Shown here in pieces: positions 1-11,300 of a DNA stretch of 64,000 nt. A program made the translations under genes and the position numbers. The notes under the pieces were generated by a model. The model worked only from the letters and a program-made list of their open reading frames with translations. It was not told the DNA's origin and ran no database searches. The DNA is from Myotis daubentonii (taxonomy: Eukaryota > Chordata > Mammalia > Chiroptera > Vespertilionidae): assembly GCF_963259705.1 (NCBI RefSeq), contig NC_081841.1, positions 114,984,979-115,048,978 of the forward strand, read 5' to 3'. Numbering within the stretch: the stretch's first letter is position 1; every line of letters begins with the position of its first letter.

Positions 1-74
1 GTGAGAATACAATTAATTTATTTTTGTTTCTTTGTTTGTTTTTTCACCTAAATAATTGTAGGTGCATGATTGCA

Positions 75-260
75 AGGCAGCATACCATATAAGAAACACA
101 CTTGCTCTAGAATCAAGCACACCTGCTCAAATACATTAATTAGGATGTGTTCTTGAATAAATTGCTTAACCATTCTGAGCTTCAGTTACCACGTTTAAAA
201 TGAGTGCTATAAGAACACAACTTCATTGCATTTGTGAAGTTAAAAAGCAAAGTATGAAAG
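75..260 (+). repeat. MIR SINE
   Basis: Old tRNA-derived mammalian SINE. The order of MIR core landmarks is visible: a segment like 'gcttaaccattctgagcttc', then 'aaaatgagtgctataa', then a tail resembling 'gtgaagttaaa'. It is highly diverged and carries no coding sequence. Confidence 0.7.
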
Positions 261-517
261 ATGCTTAGGGTAGAATTTAACAGGTGGTAAGAGCTCAGGA
301 AAATTAGACTATCATCATTAACTTGGGTAATATATGTGACCAAGAACTGAGGCTTATCCTATATAATCATCCAGAAATACATGTATCCATTTTCTGTAAT
401 GTTGAAAAATGAATTAATAGATGGTAGAAAGTCTCATTGTCAAATCTTTTATAAATCACTGCATGCTATTTGTTCCTTTTATAAGGAATAAAATGACTAT
501 GGAAGGAAGTGAAAATG

Positions 518-1322
518 TGCCGGGAGCCGGTCCATCCTTGCTGTTTCAAGGGACCTGGCATATATAGCATACGGTTCTTAATATGTTTGCTCCCCTTAGC
601 GCTGTGTGTCTTAACCAAGGTCACCTCTCTGAGAAAGGTTGTTTCCCCAGGTAGGAATTTTTCCCTGAAGTCAGGGAGGGGATGAAACTCCTTAACTAAG
701 TGCCAGGCGGGTAGTTAATCACTACAAACAATCATGCTTAAGCTACATAATCTTTACTCCCTGGAATGGAGATAAGAAACGCCCTAACCTTTGTAATAGA
801 GATTGATAGGATTGAATCAACTGGTATAAATACAGATGTAACAAGACAGAAAGACACAGAACTTATAAGACAGAACTTCAGAGACAGGGCTTGGAAGACA
901 GGACCAAGAGAGACAGAGCCTAGGCACAGAACCTACGCAGAACGTTCTCTAGAGACAGAAGAACTTTGCTGGAGAGAGCATGCCGGAGGATCCTGAACAG
1001 GGACTGGCCTCGGAGCCTGGAGGCGGAGCCTGGCGAGAGAGCATGGCAGGGGATCCTGGACTGAACCTGACTGCGGAGATTGACAGGAGAGCCTGACTGG
1101 AACCTGGTGACTGAGCCTGGCTGGAGAACCTGGAGAGAACCTGGCTGGAGAACCTCGCTGGAGATCCGAAGCAGAACCTCTCTGGAGATCGAGACCAGAA
1201 CTTGGCTGGAGATCCTGGCTAGGCTGCTGATCAACTGAACACTGTCTCTGTGTCATTCCTTCTTCGCCGACTCCGTCCACACCTTTGGGGACCCCTGGAC
1301 CCGCTGGGGCTGGACCCCGGCA
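518..1322 (+). mobile_element. Solo LTR of a class II (ERVK-like) retrovirus
   Basis: An 805-bp LTR starts TGCCGGG and ends CCGGCA. It is flanked by a perfect 6-bp duplication, aaaatg at 512-517 and 1323-1328, the size typical of class II ERVs. A TATAAATA box lies at 825-832 and sets the orientation. The same LTR occurs inverted at 19375-19877 and as a fragment at 40639-40813. No internal proviral sequence is attached, so it is a solo LTR left by LTR-LTR recombination. It is longer than the 19375 copy because of the repeat block at about 1000-1220. Confidence 0.9.
1000..1220 (+). repeat. Imperfect purine-rich tandem repeat inside the LTR
   Basis: Degenerate units of about 15-20 bp built on 'cctggctggagaacc' and 'gagcctgg' repeat through the R/U5 side of the LTR. 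The 19375 LTR lacks most of this block, so it accounts for the length difference. Short ORFs crossing it (for example 766-996) are repeat artefacts. Confidence 0.75.
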
Positions 1323-1344
1323 AAAATGTATCAAATGGCCAAAA

Positions 1345-1509
1345 TCTATAATAATAAAAGCTTAACATGCTAATTACACTGGACTGTCTTCTAGACAAAA
1401 CCAGGGCTGTGAGGGAAGCCCAGGTCCTGGGTGCCAGAGGAATGGCAGTGCCGGCAGTCAGGAGAAGGAAGGCCTACTCTTGCACGAATTCCGTGCATTG
1501 GGCCTCTAG
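1345..1509 (+). mobile_element. Short non-autonomous HeliBat-type Helitron
   Basis: It begins TCTATAATAATAAAAG and ends with the hairpin 'tgcacgaattccgtgca', then 'ttgggcctctag'. It sits between A (1344) and T (1510), as Helitrons do, with no target duplication. At 165 bp it has no coding capacity and is an internally deleted derivative. Confidence 0.92.
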
Positions 1510-2040
1510 TTAATAATAATTCAATAAAAAATAAAATGTAAGGCTGAGTAGTTTCTAATAATCAGTAATTATTTTATAACTTATTACATTCAAAGGCCTC
1601 AGAAGAAATTATTTCAGATGAGAAAAGGATCATAAACTCTTAGAGAGAGAGAGAGAGAAAGAATAAAATTAAAGATTAGAAATTACATAACATTTTTTTC
1701 ACTTTATTTTTGTGCTCTGATCTATTCAATCACTTTGCATTGTTGGACTTCCATTCATTTCTATTCCTAAATAATTTACCCTGAGAAGCTTACTAAATTA
1801 TTTCTAGTGTTAAATGCATAAAAATTTTAAAGTCATATTATAAAAATTTTTCCACTTTTCTTCTAAATATCACTTTAACAATTATTGATTATCCCTTTAA
1901 ACAGTAAACACTTAAATGCTAAAAATGAAAATCAATAAAATAGATATATGATTACAGTCTTAAAATGATCCATAATCTGAAAGTGAGCTAGAAACCTCAC
2001 TGTTTTATTTGATTAAAAACAATTGCATGTGCTTGTATTT
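1510..2040. other. AT-rich sequence without recognised genes
   Basis: Unassigned AT-rich DNA with a short (GA)n run near 1640-1658. No ORF of note and no recognised repeat. Confidence 0.6.
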
Positions 2041-2189
2041 TGAGAACATACAGGGACAATAACATGGACAGGGACAATAACATGGTGAAGGCCAAAAAAG
2101 GGGGAGGCATGGGGAGGTGGAGGTCAGCAAAGGGGAGGGGTGGGAGAGAGTATGCAATACTGTCAACATTAAACATTTTTTTAATTAAT
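2041..2189 (+). mobile_element. L1 3'-end fragment
   Basis: A G-rich 3' UTR-like stretch ('gtgaaggccaaaaaaggggg' onward) leads to 'caatactgtcaacattaaac' and an A/T-rich tail. It resembles the 3' ends at 19900-20035 and 62990-63106. A short direct duplication of 'gacaataacatggacaggga' type lies at 2053-2087. Confidence 0.5.
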
Positions 2190-2637
2190 TAATTAATTTA
2201 TTTATTTTTTATTGCTTAAAGTAATACAAAGGGTATTACATATGTGTCCATTTCCCCCCCCCCGCCCTAGACAGTCCCCTAGCCTCCCCTATCCCCCAGT
2301 GTCTTATGTCCATTGGTTATGCTTATATGCATGTATACAAGTCCTTTGGTTGATCTCTTACCGCCCTACTTCCTGTACCCCAACCCTCCCCGGCCTTCCC
2401 GCTGCAGTTTGACAATCTGTTTGAGGCAGCTCTGCCTCTGTATCTATTATTGTTCAAAAGTTTATAATGGTCTCTATTATCCATGAATGAGTGAGATCAT
2501 GTGGTATTTTTCCTTCATTGACTGGCTTATTTCACTTAGCATAATGCTCTCCAGTTCCATCCATGACGTTGCAAATGGTAAGAGTTCCTTCCTTTTTAGA
2601 GCAGCATAGTATTCCATCGTGTAGATGTACCACAGTT
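2190..2637 (-). mobile_element. 5'-truncated L1 (3' end)
   Basis: Reverse complement of the 3' end of the younger + strand L1 at 18480-18905. Shared landmarks in order are the T-rich start, 'ttgcttaaagtaatacaaag', the C-rich UTR, 'ttatgcttatatgcatgtat', and the final ORF2/UTR segment ending 'gtagatgtaccacag'. Only about 450 bp remain. Confidence 0.85.
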
Positions 2638-2887
2638 TTAATAAAAAATAAAGAAAGAAGTTTAATCATACTGTAAAAAATTTACAATATGGAAGATTTC
2701 TACACTATCTGTGCAAATGATGGTATTCCGTTTAAGGGCACATTCATGAACTTTTAGTCAGAACTCAGAAAATTCCTGTATCAATGAGGATTTTCAGAAC
2801 ACAATTGAAACTGACTTAGAGAATAAAATAATGACAAGAAATCTGTTTGAATTATGTTGTAAGTATCAATGTCAGAATGTTCTAGGC

Positions 2888-3197
2888 CAGTGGTTCTCAA
2901 CCTGTACGTCACAACCCCTTTGGGGGTCGAATGGCCCTTTCACAGGGTCGCCTAAGACCATCGGAAAACACATATGTAATTACATATTGTTTTTGTGATT
3001 AATCACTATGCTTTAATTATGTTCAATTTGTAACAATGAAAATACATCCTGCATATCAGATATTTACATTATGACTCATAACAATAGCAAAATTACAGTT
3101 ATGAAGTAACAACAAAAAGAATTTTATGCTTGGGGGTCACCACAATGTGAGGAACTGTATTAAAGGGTCATGGCATTAGGAAGGTTGAGAACCACAC
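2888..3197 (+). mobile_element. SPIN-type hAT transposon, non-autonomous
   Basis: A 310-bp element with hAT termini, cagtggttctcaacctg at the left and its complement ggttgagaacca at the right. It is flanked by a perfect 8-bp duplication, ttctaggc (2880-2887 and 3198-3205). Sub-terminal sequences ('acccctttgggggtcg', 'gtcgcctaagaccatcggaa') match my recollection of SPIN (Space Invader) elements, a family known for horizontal spread among tetrapods. There is no transposase ORF, so it would have depended on an autonomous partner. Confidence 0.9.
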
Positions 3198-3434
3198 TTC
3201 TAGGCCATGATCAGATTAGATTTACACGTTTCAGCTCTAATGCTGTCGGGAATTTAGAAGGCAGCCTATTGATCTTCAATGTCTACTACATTGTACTTTT
3301 ATTTTTGACATGATATATGGATATGAAACTAATATGTACTCATTTCACTAAGTTTTAAAAATCTTTATCAGAACTAGGATGTCTTATCTAAATGTCATTT
3401 AATTTAAAATAATTATATTTCTCAGAAGTCTATT

Positions 3435-4045
3435 ACATTCATATTGCTATGAATTTTACAGACCAGAAGGGAGTAGCAAGATATATTCAAAGCAATGAAA
3501 GGAGCCTATTACCTAGAATATTATGTCCAGCAAGGTTATAATTCAGAAGTGAAGGAGAGATAAAGAGTTTCCCAGACAAGCAAAAACTAAAGGAGTTCAC
3601 AAAAACCAAACCAGTTCTATAGGGAATATTAAGGGTTTTTTTATTTTTTTATGCAAAAGTATAAAAGCTATACATATAAATAAGATTATGCAGGGAAGAA
3701 AAAGAAATCTTAGTTGTAAAGGCAAATATAGAATAATCACAGTGAATCAACCACTTAGAAAGCCAATATGGAGGTTAAAAGATAATAGCAGCAAAATTAA
3801 TTATAAATACAATAATTGATCAGGGATGCACAAAACAAAATGATATAAAACATAAAGAGGAGTGAAGGGCTGAAAATGTTCAGCTTTTAGAGTGCAATTG
3901 AACTTAATTGCCAATCTGCTTAAAATGACCACTATAGATATAGATGGATATATATATGAACTTCATGGTAATCATAAACAAAAAAATTATAAAAAATAAA
4001 GAGTAAGGAATCAAATCAATACACCTAAGAATATAAACACATTAA

Positions 4046-4094
<49 letters not shown>

Positions 4095-4448
4095 AAGAGA
4101 AGAAACAGCAAAAAAGCAAACCCCAAACAATAAAAACTATCATAAAATTACCAAAATGATAATAACCACATAACTATCAATAATTACTCTAAATGTAAAT
4201 GGACTATATCCTACAATCAAATGGCATAAGGTGGAAAACTGGGTTAAAAAACAACAATGAAAACAACAAAATATGACCCATCTGTATGCTGCTTCTAAGA
4301 CACTCACTTTAGATACAAAGACACAGAGACTGAAAGTTCTTAGTGTGTTAATAGAAACAAAAGAAAGCTGGGGAAGCAATACTAATAGCAGAAATAATAG
4401 ACTTCAAAACAAAGACTATTAAAAGAGACAAAGAAAGATATTACATAA
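3435..4448 (+). mobile_element. Old L1, 5' part (ORF1 end to ORF2 endonuclease)
   Basis: Degraded L1 containing the ORF1 3' region ('cccagacaagcaaaaactaa') and the ORF2 start. It is broken at 4448 by a HAL1 insertion and resumes at 6727. A (GA)n tract lies at 4046-4094. No usable frame remains. Confidence 0.75.
4046..4094 (+). repeat. (GA)n microsatellite
   Basis: About 25 near-perfect GA dinucleotides inside old L1 sequence. Confidence 0.95.
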
Positions 4449-6714
4449 GTTTATTTTATTTTTTTTTTAAATTCAATATTTATTGTTCAGATTATTACAG
4501 TTCCTCATTTTCCCTCCATAGCTCCCCTCCATCCAGTTCCCACTCCACCCTCTGCCCTCACACCCCCAATGTCCTCATCCATAGGTGCACTATTTTTGTT
4601 CAGTCTCTTCCCACATACCCCACACCCCTTTTCCCCCCCAAGAATAGTCAGAACATTCCCTTTATATGTCCCTGATTCTATTATAATCACCAGTTCATTC
4701 TGCTCATCAGATTATTTATTCACTTGATTTCCAGATTCACTTGTTGATAGATGTGCATTTGTTGTTCATAATTTGTATCTTTACCATTTTCTTCTTCTTC
4801 CTCTTCTTAAAGGATACCTTTCAGCATTTCATATCATACTGGTTTGGTGGTGATGAACTCCTTTAGCTTTTTCATATCTGTGAAGCTCTTTATCTGACCT
4901 TCTATTCTGAATGATAGCTTTGCTAGATAAAGTAATCTTGGTTGTAGGTTCTTGGTATTCATCACTTTGAATATTTCTTGCCACTCCCTTCTGGCCTGCA
5001 AAGTTTCTGTTGAGAAATCAGCTGACAGTCTTATGGGTACTCCCTTGTAGGTAACTGAGTGTCTTTCTCTTGCTGCTTTTAAGATTCTCTCTTAGTCTTT
5101 TGCTCTTGGCATTTTAATTATGATGTGTCTTGGTGCGGTCCTCTTTGGATTCCTTTTGTTTGGGGTTCTCTGCACTTCCTGAACTTGTAAGTCTATTTCT
5201 TTCACCAGGTAGGGGAAGTTTTCTGTCATTATTTCTTTAAATAGGTCTTCAATATCTTGCTCTCTCTCTTCTTCTGGCAACCCTATAATTCGGATGTTGG
5301 TATGCTTGAAGCTGTCCCAGAGACTCCTTACACTATCTTCGTATTTTTGGATTCTTTTTTTCATTTTGCTTTTCCAGTTGGGTGTTTTTTGCTTCTTCAT
5401 ATTTCAAATCTTTGACTTGATTCTTGTGATCCTCTAGTCTGCTGTTGGGAGTCTGTATAATATTCTTTATTTCAGTCAGTGTATGCTTAATTTCTACTTG
5501 GTTTTTTATCACAACCTCGAGGGTCTCACTAGATTTCTTGAGGGTCTCATTAAGTTTATCAGCGGTTTCTAGAAAATTCTTGAAAAGCCTTAAAAGTGTG
5601 GTTTTGAACTCTATATCCAGTAGTATTCTTTCCTCCATTTCTGTCATTTGTGTCCTGTTTCTTTGTCTCCACATTTTTTTATGCTTCGCTGTGTCGATAG
5701 AGTGGCTTTCTCTGCTAGGTGTCCTATAGGGCCCAGTGGCTCAGCCTCCTCAATTATCTGAGGTAGACACTTTTGGTACACCCCCTTGTGGGCTTTGTGC
5801 ACAGTCTTGTTGTAGTTAAGCCTTGATTGTTGTAGATAACACTGGGTGGGATTGACCTCCAGGCCAATTGGCTGTGAGAATCAGTTGTGTCTGCAGCGGG
5901 AGAACTTCTGTGCTGGAGACACCCCTCCGGGGCAAGACTTGCTTCAATGGGGCTTTGGTGCTCACTGAGTCTGCCTCCTGAGTGTGTTGTTTATGAATCC
6001 AAGGAGCTGCAATCTGGATGGTCCCACTCTGACCACCGGGCACACTGGCTCCTGGATCTCTAAGGAGGTGCTAATCTAGCCTCTTCCTGAGGCTATCCAG
6101 CAGGAGCCAACTGTGATGCAATGCAAGTTTCCCTGGGGCCTTGGGCCAGCTGCAGTTTGTTAGGTAATTATCAGATTGCAAAGGGCCAGGCCTTTCATAT
6201 GCAAAAGCCTCCATGAACAGCTTGGGCGGGGTGGGGTCCACGGGATCAACAGGGAGGAGCTAGCAGTTATGGCTGCTCTCAGTCCTGCCCTCAGAGGCCC
6301 TACTTATCATTGTCCTGGCAATCGCTGCTAGCATCCCCGAGAGAAAGCTGCCCTCAAGTTCTGACTGATGCCAGACAATCCACTTTCTCCCGTATGAGTC
6401 TGTGTCCCCAGAGACTCTCCCAGAACTGGAGCTCAGAGCTTGAGACTCTCTCTTGATTGAAAAAGACAACTGTGTCCTCAGCTGCCAGCCCTCTCTGCAT
6501 GCGCCTCAGTACATCTGTATTTTACTTCCGCACCACACCTCCTCTGAGTCTCGGTATGCTTTTCTCTTTCCTTCTAGTTGTAGAATTTCCACTCAGCCAG
6601 CCTTCCTGTGGTTCTGGATGATGTCCGTTCTGTCTTTTAGTTGTATTTTTGAAGTGGTTGTGCGAGGCAGCAATCTCCAGTGTTTACCTATGCTGCCATC
6701 TTGGTTTCTCAAGC
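4449..6714 (-). mobile_element. Full-length HAL1 (half-LINE-1) retroposon
   Basis: A 2266-bp insertion flanked by a perfect 12-bp duplication, gatattacataa (4437-4448 and 6715-6726). Read on the minus strand it has an L1-like 5' end containing 'caagatggcagcat', a GC-richer 5' UTR (about 6700-5675), one ORF1, and a short 3' UTR ending in A-rich sequence at 4449. There is no ORF2, which is the defining HAL1 layout: ORF1 only, retrotransposed by an L1 reverse transcriptase in trans. The intact 5' end and duplications show one complete insertion. Confidence 0.85.
4834..5674 (-). pseudogene. HAL1 ORF1 protein, decayed
   Basis: An L1 ORF1-type RNA-binding chaperone. From the minus-strand start at 5674 the first about 100 residues are a coiled-coil region with heptad Leu/Ile (TADKLNETLKKSSETLEVV...). 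The frame shifts near 5340-5400. The second frame carries the RRM-like domain (NIRIIGLPEEEREQDIEDL) up to PRAKD, where a stop occurs at about 5092. Beyond it the same frame reads a clear C-terminal domain (RHSVTYKGVPIRLSADFSTE) to a stop at 4834-4836. One frameshift and one stop inactivate it. A second, shorter copy of the family is at 22005-22806. Confidence 0.85.
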
Positions 6715-6726
6715 GATATTACATAA

Positions 6727-8640
6727 TTTTAAACTTGTAAATCCAAGAAGAGGATATAACAATCGTAAGTATCTACACACCCAAAATAAGATCACCCAAG
6801 TATATAAAGCAAAGGATAATAGACATAAGCCATAAATGAGCAATAATTCTATAAGAGTTGGGGGCTTTAATACTCCACTTACCTCCATAAATAGATTATA
6901 CAGATAGAAAGTTAATAAGAAAATAATGGCCTTAAATGTCACATTAGACTTGTTTGTTTTAATAGAAATTTAGGGAGCATTTCACCCCAAACTGAACATC
7001 TTTCAGGCTAGATTTCATAGTAGGCCACAAATGAGCCTCAATAAATTCAAGAATATTGAAGTCATATCAAGCATATTTTCTGATCACAATGGCATGAAAC
7101 TAGAAACCAATTACAGAAAAAAAACTGGGGTAAAAAAATTCAACTTGAGAAAGGCTAAATATAACAACCCCACAGCTAACATATTGAATGGTTAAAAGCT
7201 GAAAGCTTTTACTCTAAGATCAGGATTAAGATAAGGCTCTTCATAATCACAACTATTATTCAATACAGTACTATAAGAGTCCTAGCCACAAACAATCAAC
7301 CCCCCCCACCCCGCCCCAACAAAAGGAAGGAAGGAAGGAAGGAAGGAAGGAAGGAAGAAAAAAAGAAAAGGTATTCATATTGGAAAGGAAGAAGTAAAAT
7401 TGTCACTCTTTGAAGATGACATGATACTGTATATAGAAGAATTTTAAGTAATCCACTAAAAAGTTAATAGTTAAAAGTATTCAGCTAAGTAGCAAGATAT
7501 AAAATTAAATATACAGATATCCATTGTTTTCCTATACATAAATAACGAACAACCAGAAAGATAAATTAAGAAAACATTTCTTAATGGCATAAAAAAGAAT
7601 AAATAACTATGAATAAATTTAGCCTAGGAGGTGAAATAACTATACTCTGAAAACTACGAAGTATCAAAGAAAGAAAATGAAGAGGACACAAATAAATGAA
7701 AAGCTATATCATGCTTGTGGTTAGGAAGAATTAATATCATTAAAATTACAATATCACCCAAAGTAATTGACAGATTTAATGAAATTTCTATAAAAATGCT
7801 TATGATATTATTTGCAGAACCAGAACAAAAAAGACCACAATTAGGCAAAGCCAGATTGAAAATAAACAAAGTTGAATGTATCATGCTCCCTGATTTCCAA
7901 CTATACTAAAAAGCTATAATAATCAAAACAGCATGGTATTGGCATAAAAGCAAACCCGTAGAACAATGGAACCGATAGAGAGCCTAGAAACAAACCTTCA
8001 GTTATATGGTCAACTAATCAACAACAAAGGAAGTAAGAATATACAATGGAGTAATGAAAGTTGCTTCAACAAGTGGTGTTGGGAAAACTGGACAGATACA
8101 TACTAAAAATGAAACTCAACTACTGTCTTATATCATATGCAAAAATAAATTCAAAATGAATTAAAGACTTAAATTATAATCCCTGAAACCATAAAGCTCC
8201 TGGAAAAAATCATAGGTATCATAGGTAGTAAGTCATTTGACATCAGTCTAAGTGATACGCTTTTTTATATATCCCCTTGAGCAAGGGAAACAAAGGCAAA
8301 ACAAATAAATAGGACTTCATCAAGTTATAAACCTTCTGCACAGAGACACCCTATTGAATGAGAGAATATATTCATAAATGATATATCTAATAATCAGTTG
8401 GTATACAAAACATATTAAAAAACTCATCCAACCTAATGACAAGTAAATAAGTAATCTGATAAAAAATGGATGGAGAATATGAGAAGACATTACTCCAAAG
8501 AAGACATACAGATCCCCAAAAGACATATGAAAAGATGTTCAATATTACTAATCATTAAGGAAGTAAAAATCAAAAGCTCAATTTTCAAGAAAATGTGAAA
8601 TACAAATGGAACTTGCACTCTCAGCACACAGTATCCTTAA
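6727..8640 (+). mobile_element. Old L1, 3' part (ORF2 relics)
   Basis: Continuation of the L1 split by the HAL1. Endonuclease-region sequence ('caatggcatgaaactagaaa', 7089-7108), then a decayed RT region (7200-7460), then the C-terminal region ending near 8620. Short open pieces such as 7715-7909 (GRINIIKITISPK) still show L1 ORF2 wording. A (GGAA)n tract at 7324-7356 interrupts it. Non-functional. Confidence 0.8.
7324..7356 (+). repeat. (GGAA)n microsatellite
   Basis: About eight tandem GGAA units after a C-rich stretch, inside the old L1. Confidence 0.95.
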
Positions 8641-8862
8641 TGTGCAAGAAGGGGCCTTTGTTTTGCCCTTCATATTGATATTGAAAGGTTGTATTTTGAA
8701 AAGCACAGAAAAAAAAATCCCAATAAAGTATGTTTTCATGATATTCCAGATAAGATGGATTTAATTGATATTTACAGAACATTTCACCCAAAGCAGCAGA
8801 ATATACATTTTTCTCAAGTGCACATGGAACATTCTCAATGATACACCACAACAGAGATTGGA
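8641..8862 (+). mobile_element. L1 endonuclease-region fragment
   Basis: 'gatggatttaattgatattt' followed by 'aatatacatttttctcaagt' matches the same ORF2 region seen at 11815-11890 in the next L1. It is a separate fragment abutting the 5' UTR of that element. Confidence 0.55.
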
Positions 8863-10421
8863 AAAAGAGTCTATATAACATTGGGCAGAGGGAACCAGTG
8901 GAATTCTGTCTGCCTGAGAGACTGGGACTACAGCTTCCCAGTGAAGGATCCCTCCAATCGTTAGCATCACAGGCTGAGAAGTTTGCTCTGGGCTCTGACT
9001 GCTGGAAAGGTGGGACCAAAGTGATGGGTCCAGCAGAGGGCCTGTGAACTGCACACAGCAATGAGTTTGTGGGGCCCTCTACTTTTTCAAAAGGTATTGT
9101 GCAGAGTCTCAGTTAGTGACTAAACTGTTTGGATTGGGGAACTGATTCTTCTACCTCCAGTGTGGGGCTGGAACCCCTCCCCCACCTGTGAAGCCTCCTG
9201 GATTGCTCTGTCCTGTGGGGATAGCAACACAGAGGAGCAGAGCAGGTAGGGGCTTTTGGGCCCAAACTACAGAATTGAGAACATGAGAAGAGCTGGAAAT
9301 TTTGGCCCCTGCTTTGCTGATACTAGCCACACAGAGAGATTTAAGTCTGGTGAGGAGATGATTTTGTATACCCTCCTGCTTGGACCTGTGGCCTGAAGGT
9401 GCCAGTTCTGCACAGAGCTGGGATGTTTAGACTGTATCCCTGGGAAGGCTTATATCAGAGAGGCAGATGAGTGCTAGGCTTTGTGACTAAATTGTGGGAG
9501 GCTGATCTGAGTTCCCTGTGAGTTCAGCCAGGCAACCATGGAAGGAGAGGTAGAGCCCAATGCCCCTTCTACAGGCTTATAACAGCACCTGAAACAGGAC
9601 ACTGTCTGGTACAGCTCTGTGAAGTCCCAGTAACCCTTCTAGGCACAGTTCCGGGGAAGAAGGAGAATGGTTCAGAACAGGACATTCCAAGTGTGAGACT
9701 TTTAGAAACTATTTTATGGGACCAGGAGGAAGTGCCTAGCCCCTTTCTGAGGGCTGAGCCAGCACATTCTCAACTGGAGATTTTTTTTTTTTTTATCAAT
9801 CCCATTGATCCCAGGGTGGCTGAAACTGTTCCTGCAGAGAAAACTGCAGGCTGTACCCAACCTGAACCTGCAGAAGGCCACCTTAGGGGGAACTAAAGTT
9901 GGAGTCTCTGGTAAAGACTGAGGAGTTTGGCTTTGAAGCAGAGACCAATTTCCCCTCATTGAGTGCCTGACTGTGTAATCTCTATTAATGGAGCCTACTA
10001 GTCCAAGCTAGACTATCCTGGGTTCACCTCACCCTGTGGAGGCTCTGCACAATGTCTCATACATTGTGATAAAGGTTTATCTCTATAGATACTCCACCTG
10101 AATGGTAAATAGTTGTACCTCTGAGCCTCTAAAGACACCTCAAGAATGCACCTGCACAACAGTTTGCACACCATGGTTGGGGTTAAAACTCATAGCACAC
10201 CAGCCTGAGGGTCAATCCCAATTACAATAGGAGGGTCCAAATAAGGCACCCAAGGATCTTCCTAAAACATTCAACTCATGAGATCAAGGAGACTGTACCA
10301 CTGGGATCACCTATGACAGAAGGTCACTCCACCAAAACTGGAAGTCATAGCAGCCCTATCTAATATATAGAAATAAACACAAAGAGAGGGCCAAAATGGA
10401 TAGACAAATCAACAGACCCCC

Positions 10422-11300
10422 CCAATGAAAGAACAGGAGAAAACTCCAGAAAAAGAGCTAAATGAAATGGAGGCAAGAAATCTATCAGATAGAGATTTTA
10501 AAGTAATGGTTATAAGAATGGTCAAGGAATTTAGTAAGAACAACAGCACCAAGAAGAAGGATATAGAAACCATGAAAAATAATCAGATGTAAGTGAATAA
10601 TACCATATCTAAAACAGAATGCACTGGAAGGAATTGACAGTTGACTGGACAAGACAGATGATTAAATCAATAAATTATAAGACAAAATAGAAAAAAAATA
10701 ATCCAAACAGAAACTGACAAAATAATTAATAAGTAGGGGGATAATTTAAGAGAACTTTGGGACAACATACAATGTAAAAACATCCACATCATAAGGGCCA
10801 AAGAAGGAGAAGAAAGTGAGCAAGAGATACAGAACCTGTTTGAGGAAATAGTGACAGAAAACTTCAATAGCCTGGTGAAAGAAAATGTCACACAGTTTAG
10901 AAAGCACACGGAGTTCCAAACAAGATAAACACAAAAAGATCCACACCAATACACATCATAATTAAAATGGCTAAAATTAAACACAAAGAAAATCTTAAAG
11001 TCATCAATAGAGAAACAGTCAGTTACCTACAAGGGATTTCCCATAAGGCTGTCAATTATCTCGTAACAGAAATATGTCAGGCCATAAGGGTTTGGCATGA
11101 AGTATTCAAAGTAATAAAATGCAAGGAACTGAAACCAAGACTGTTCTAGCATTTAAATAGAAGGCAAAATAAAAAGGTTCTCAGATAAAAAAAAGCCTAC
11201 AGGAGTTCAGTACCACCAAACCAGCATTGCAAGAAACACTAAAGGGACTGCTTCAAGACAAAGAATAAATATATAGAGACAAACATAGGGATAAATAAAA
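10422..11300 (+). pseudogene. L1 ORF1 relic
   Basis: Decayed ORF1 of the old L1. A Glu/Lys-rich coiled-coil start is visible (PEKELNEMEARNLSDRDFKV), then an RRM-type segment around 10790-10880 and a C-terminal domain around 11000-11150 (the 60-codon ORF at 10967 is part of it). Multiple stops and frameshifts. Confidence 0.75.

Noticed and set aside
766..1334. Three short ORFs on both strands
   Set aside because: They run through the purine-rich tandem repeat of the solo LTR.
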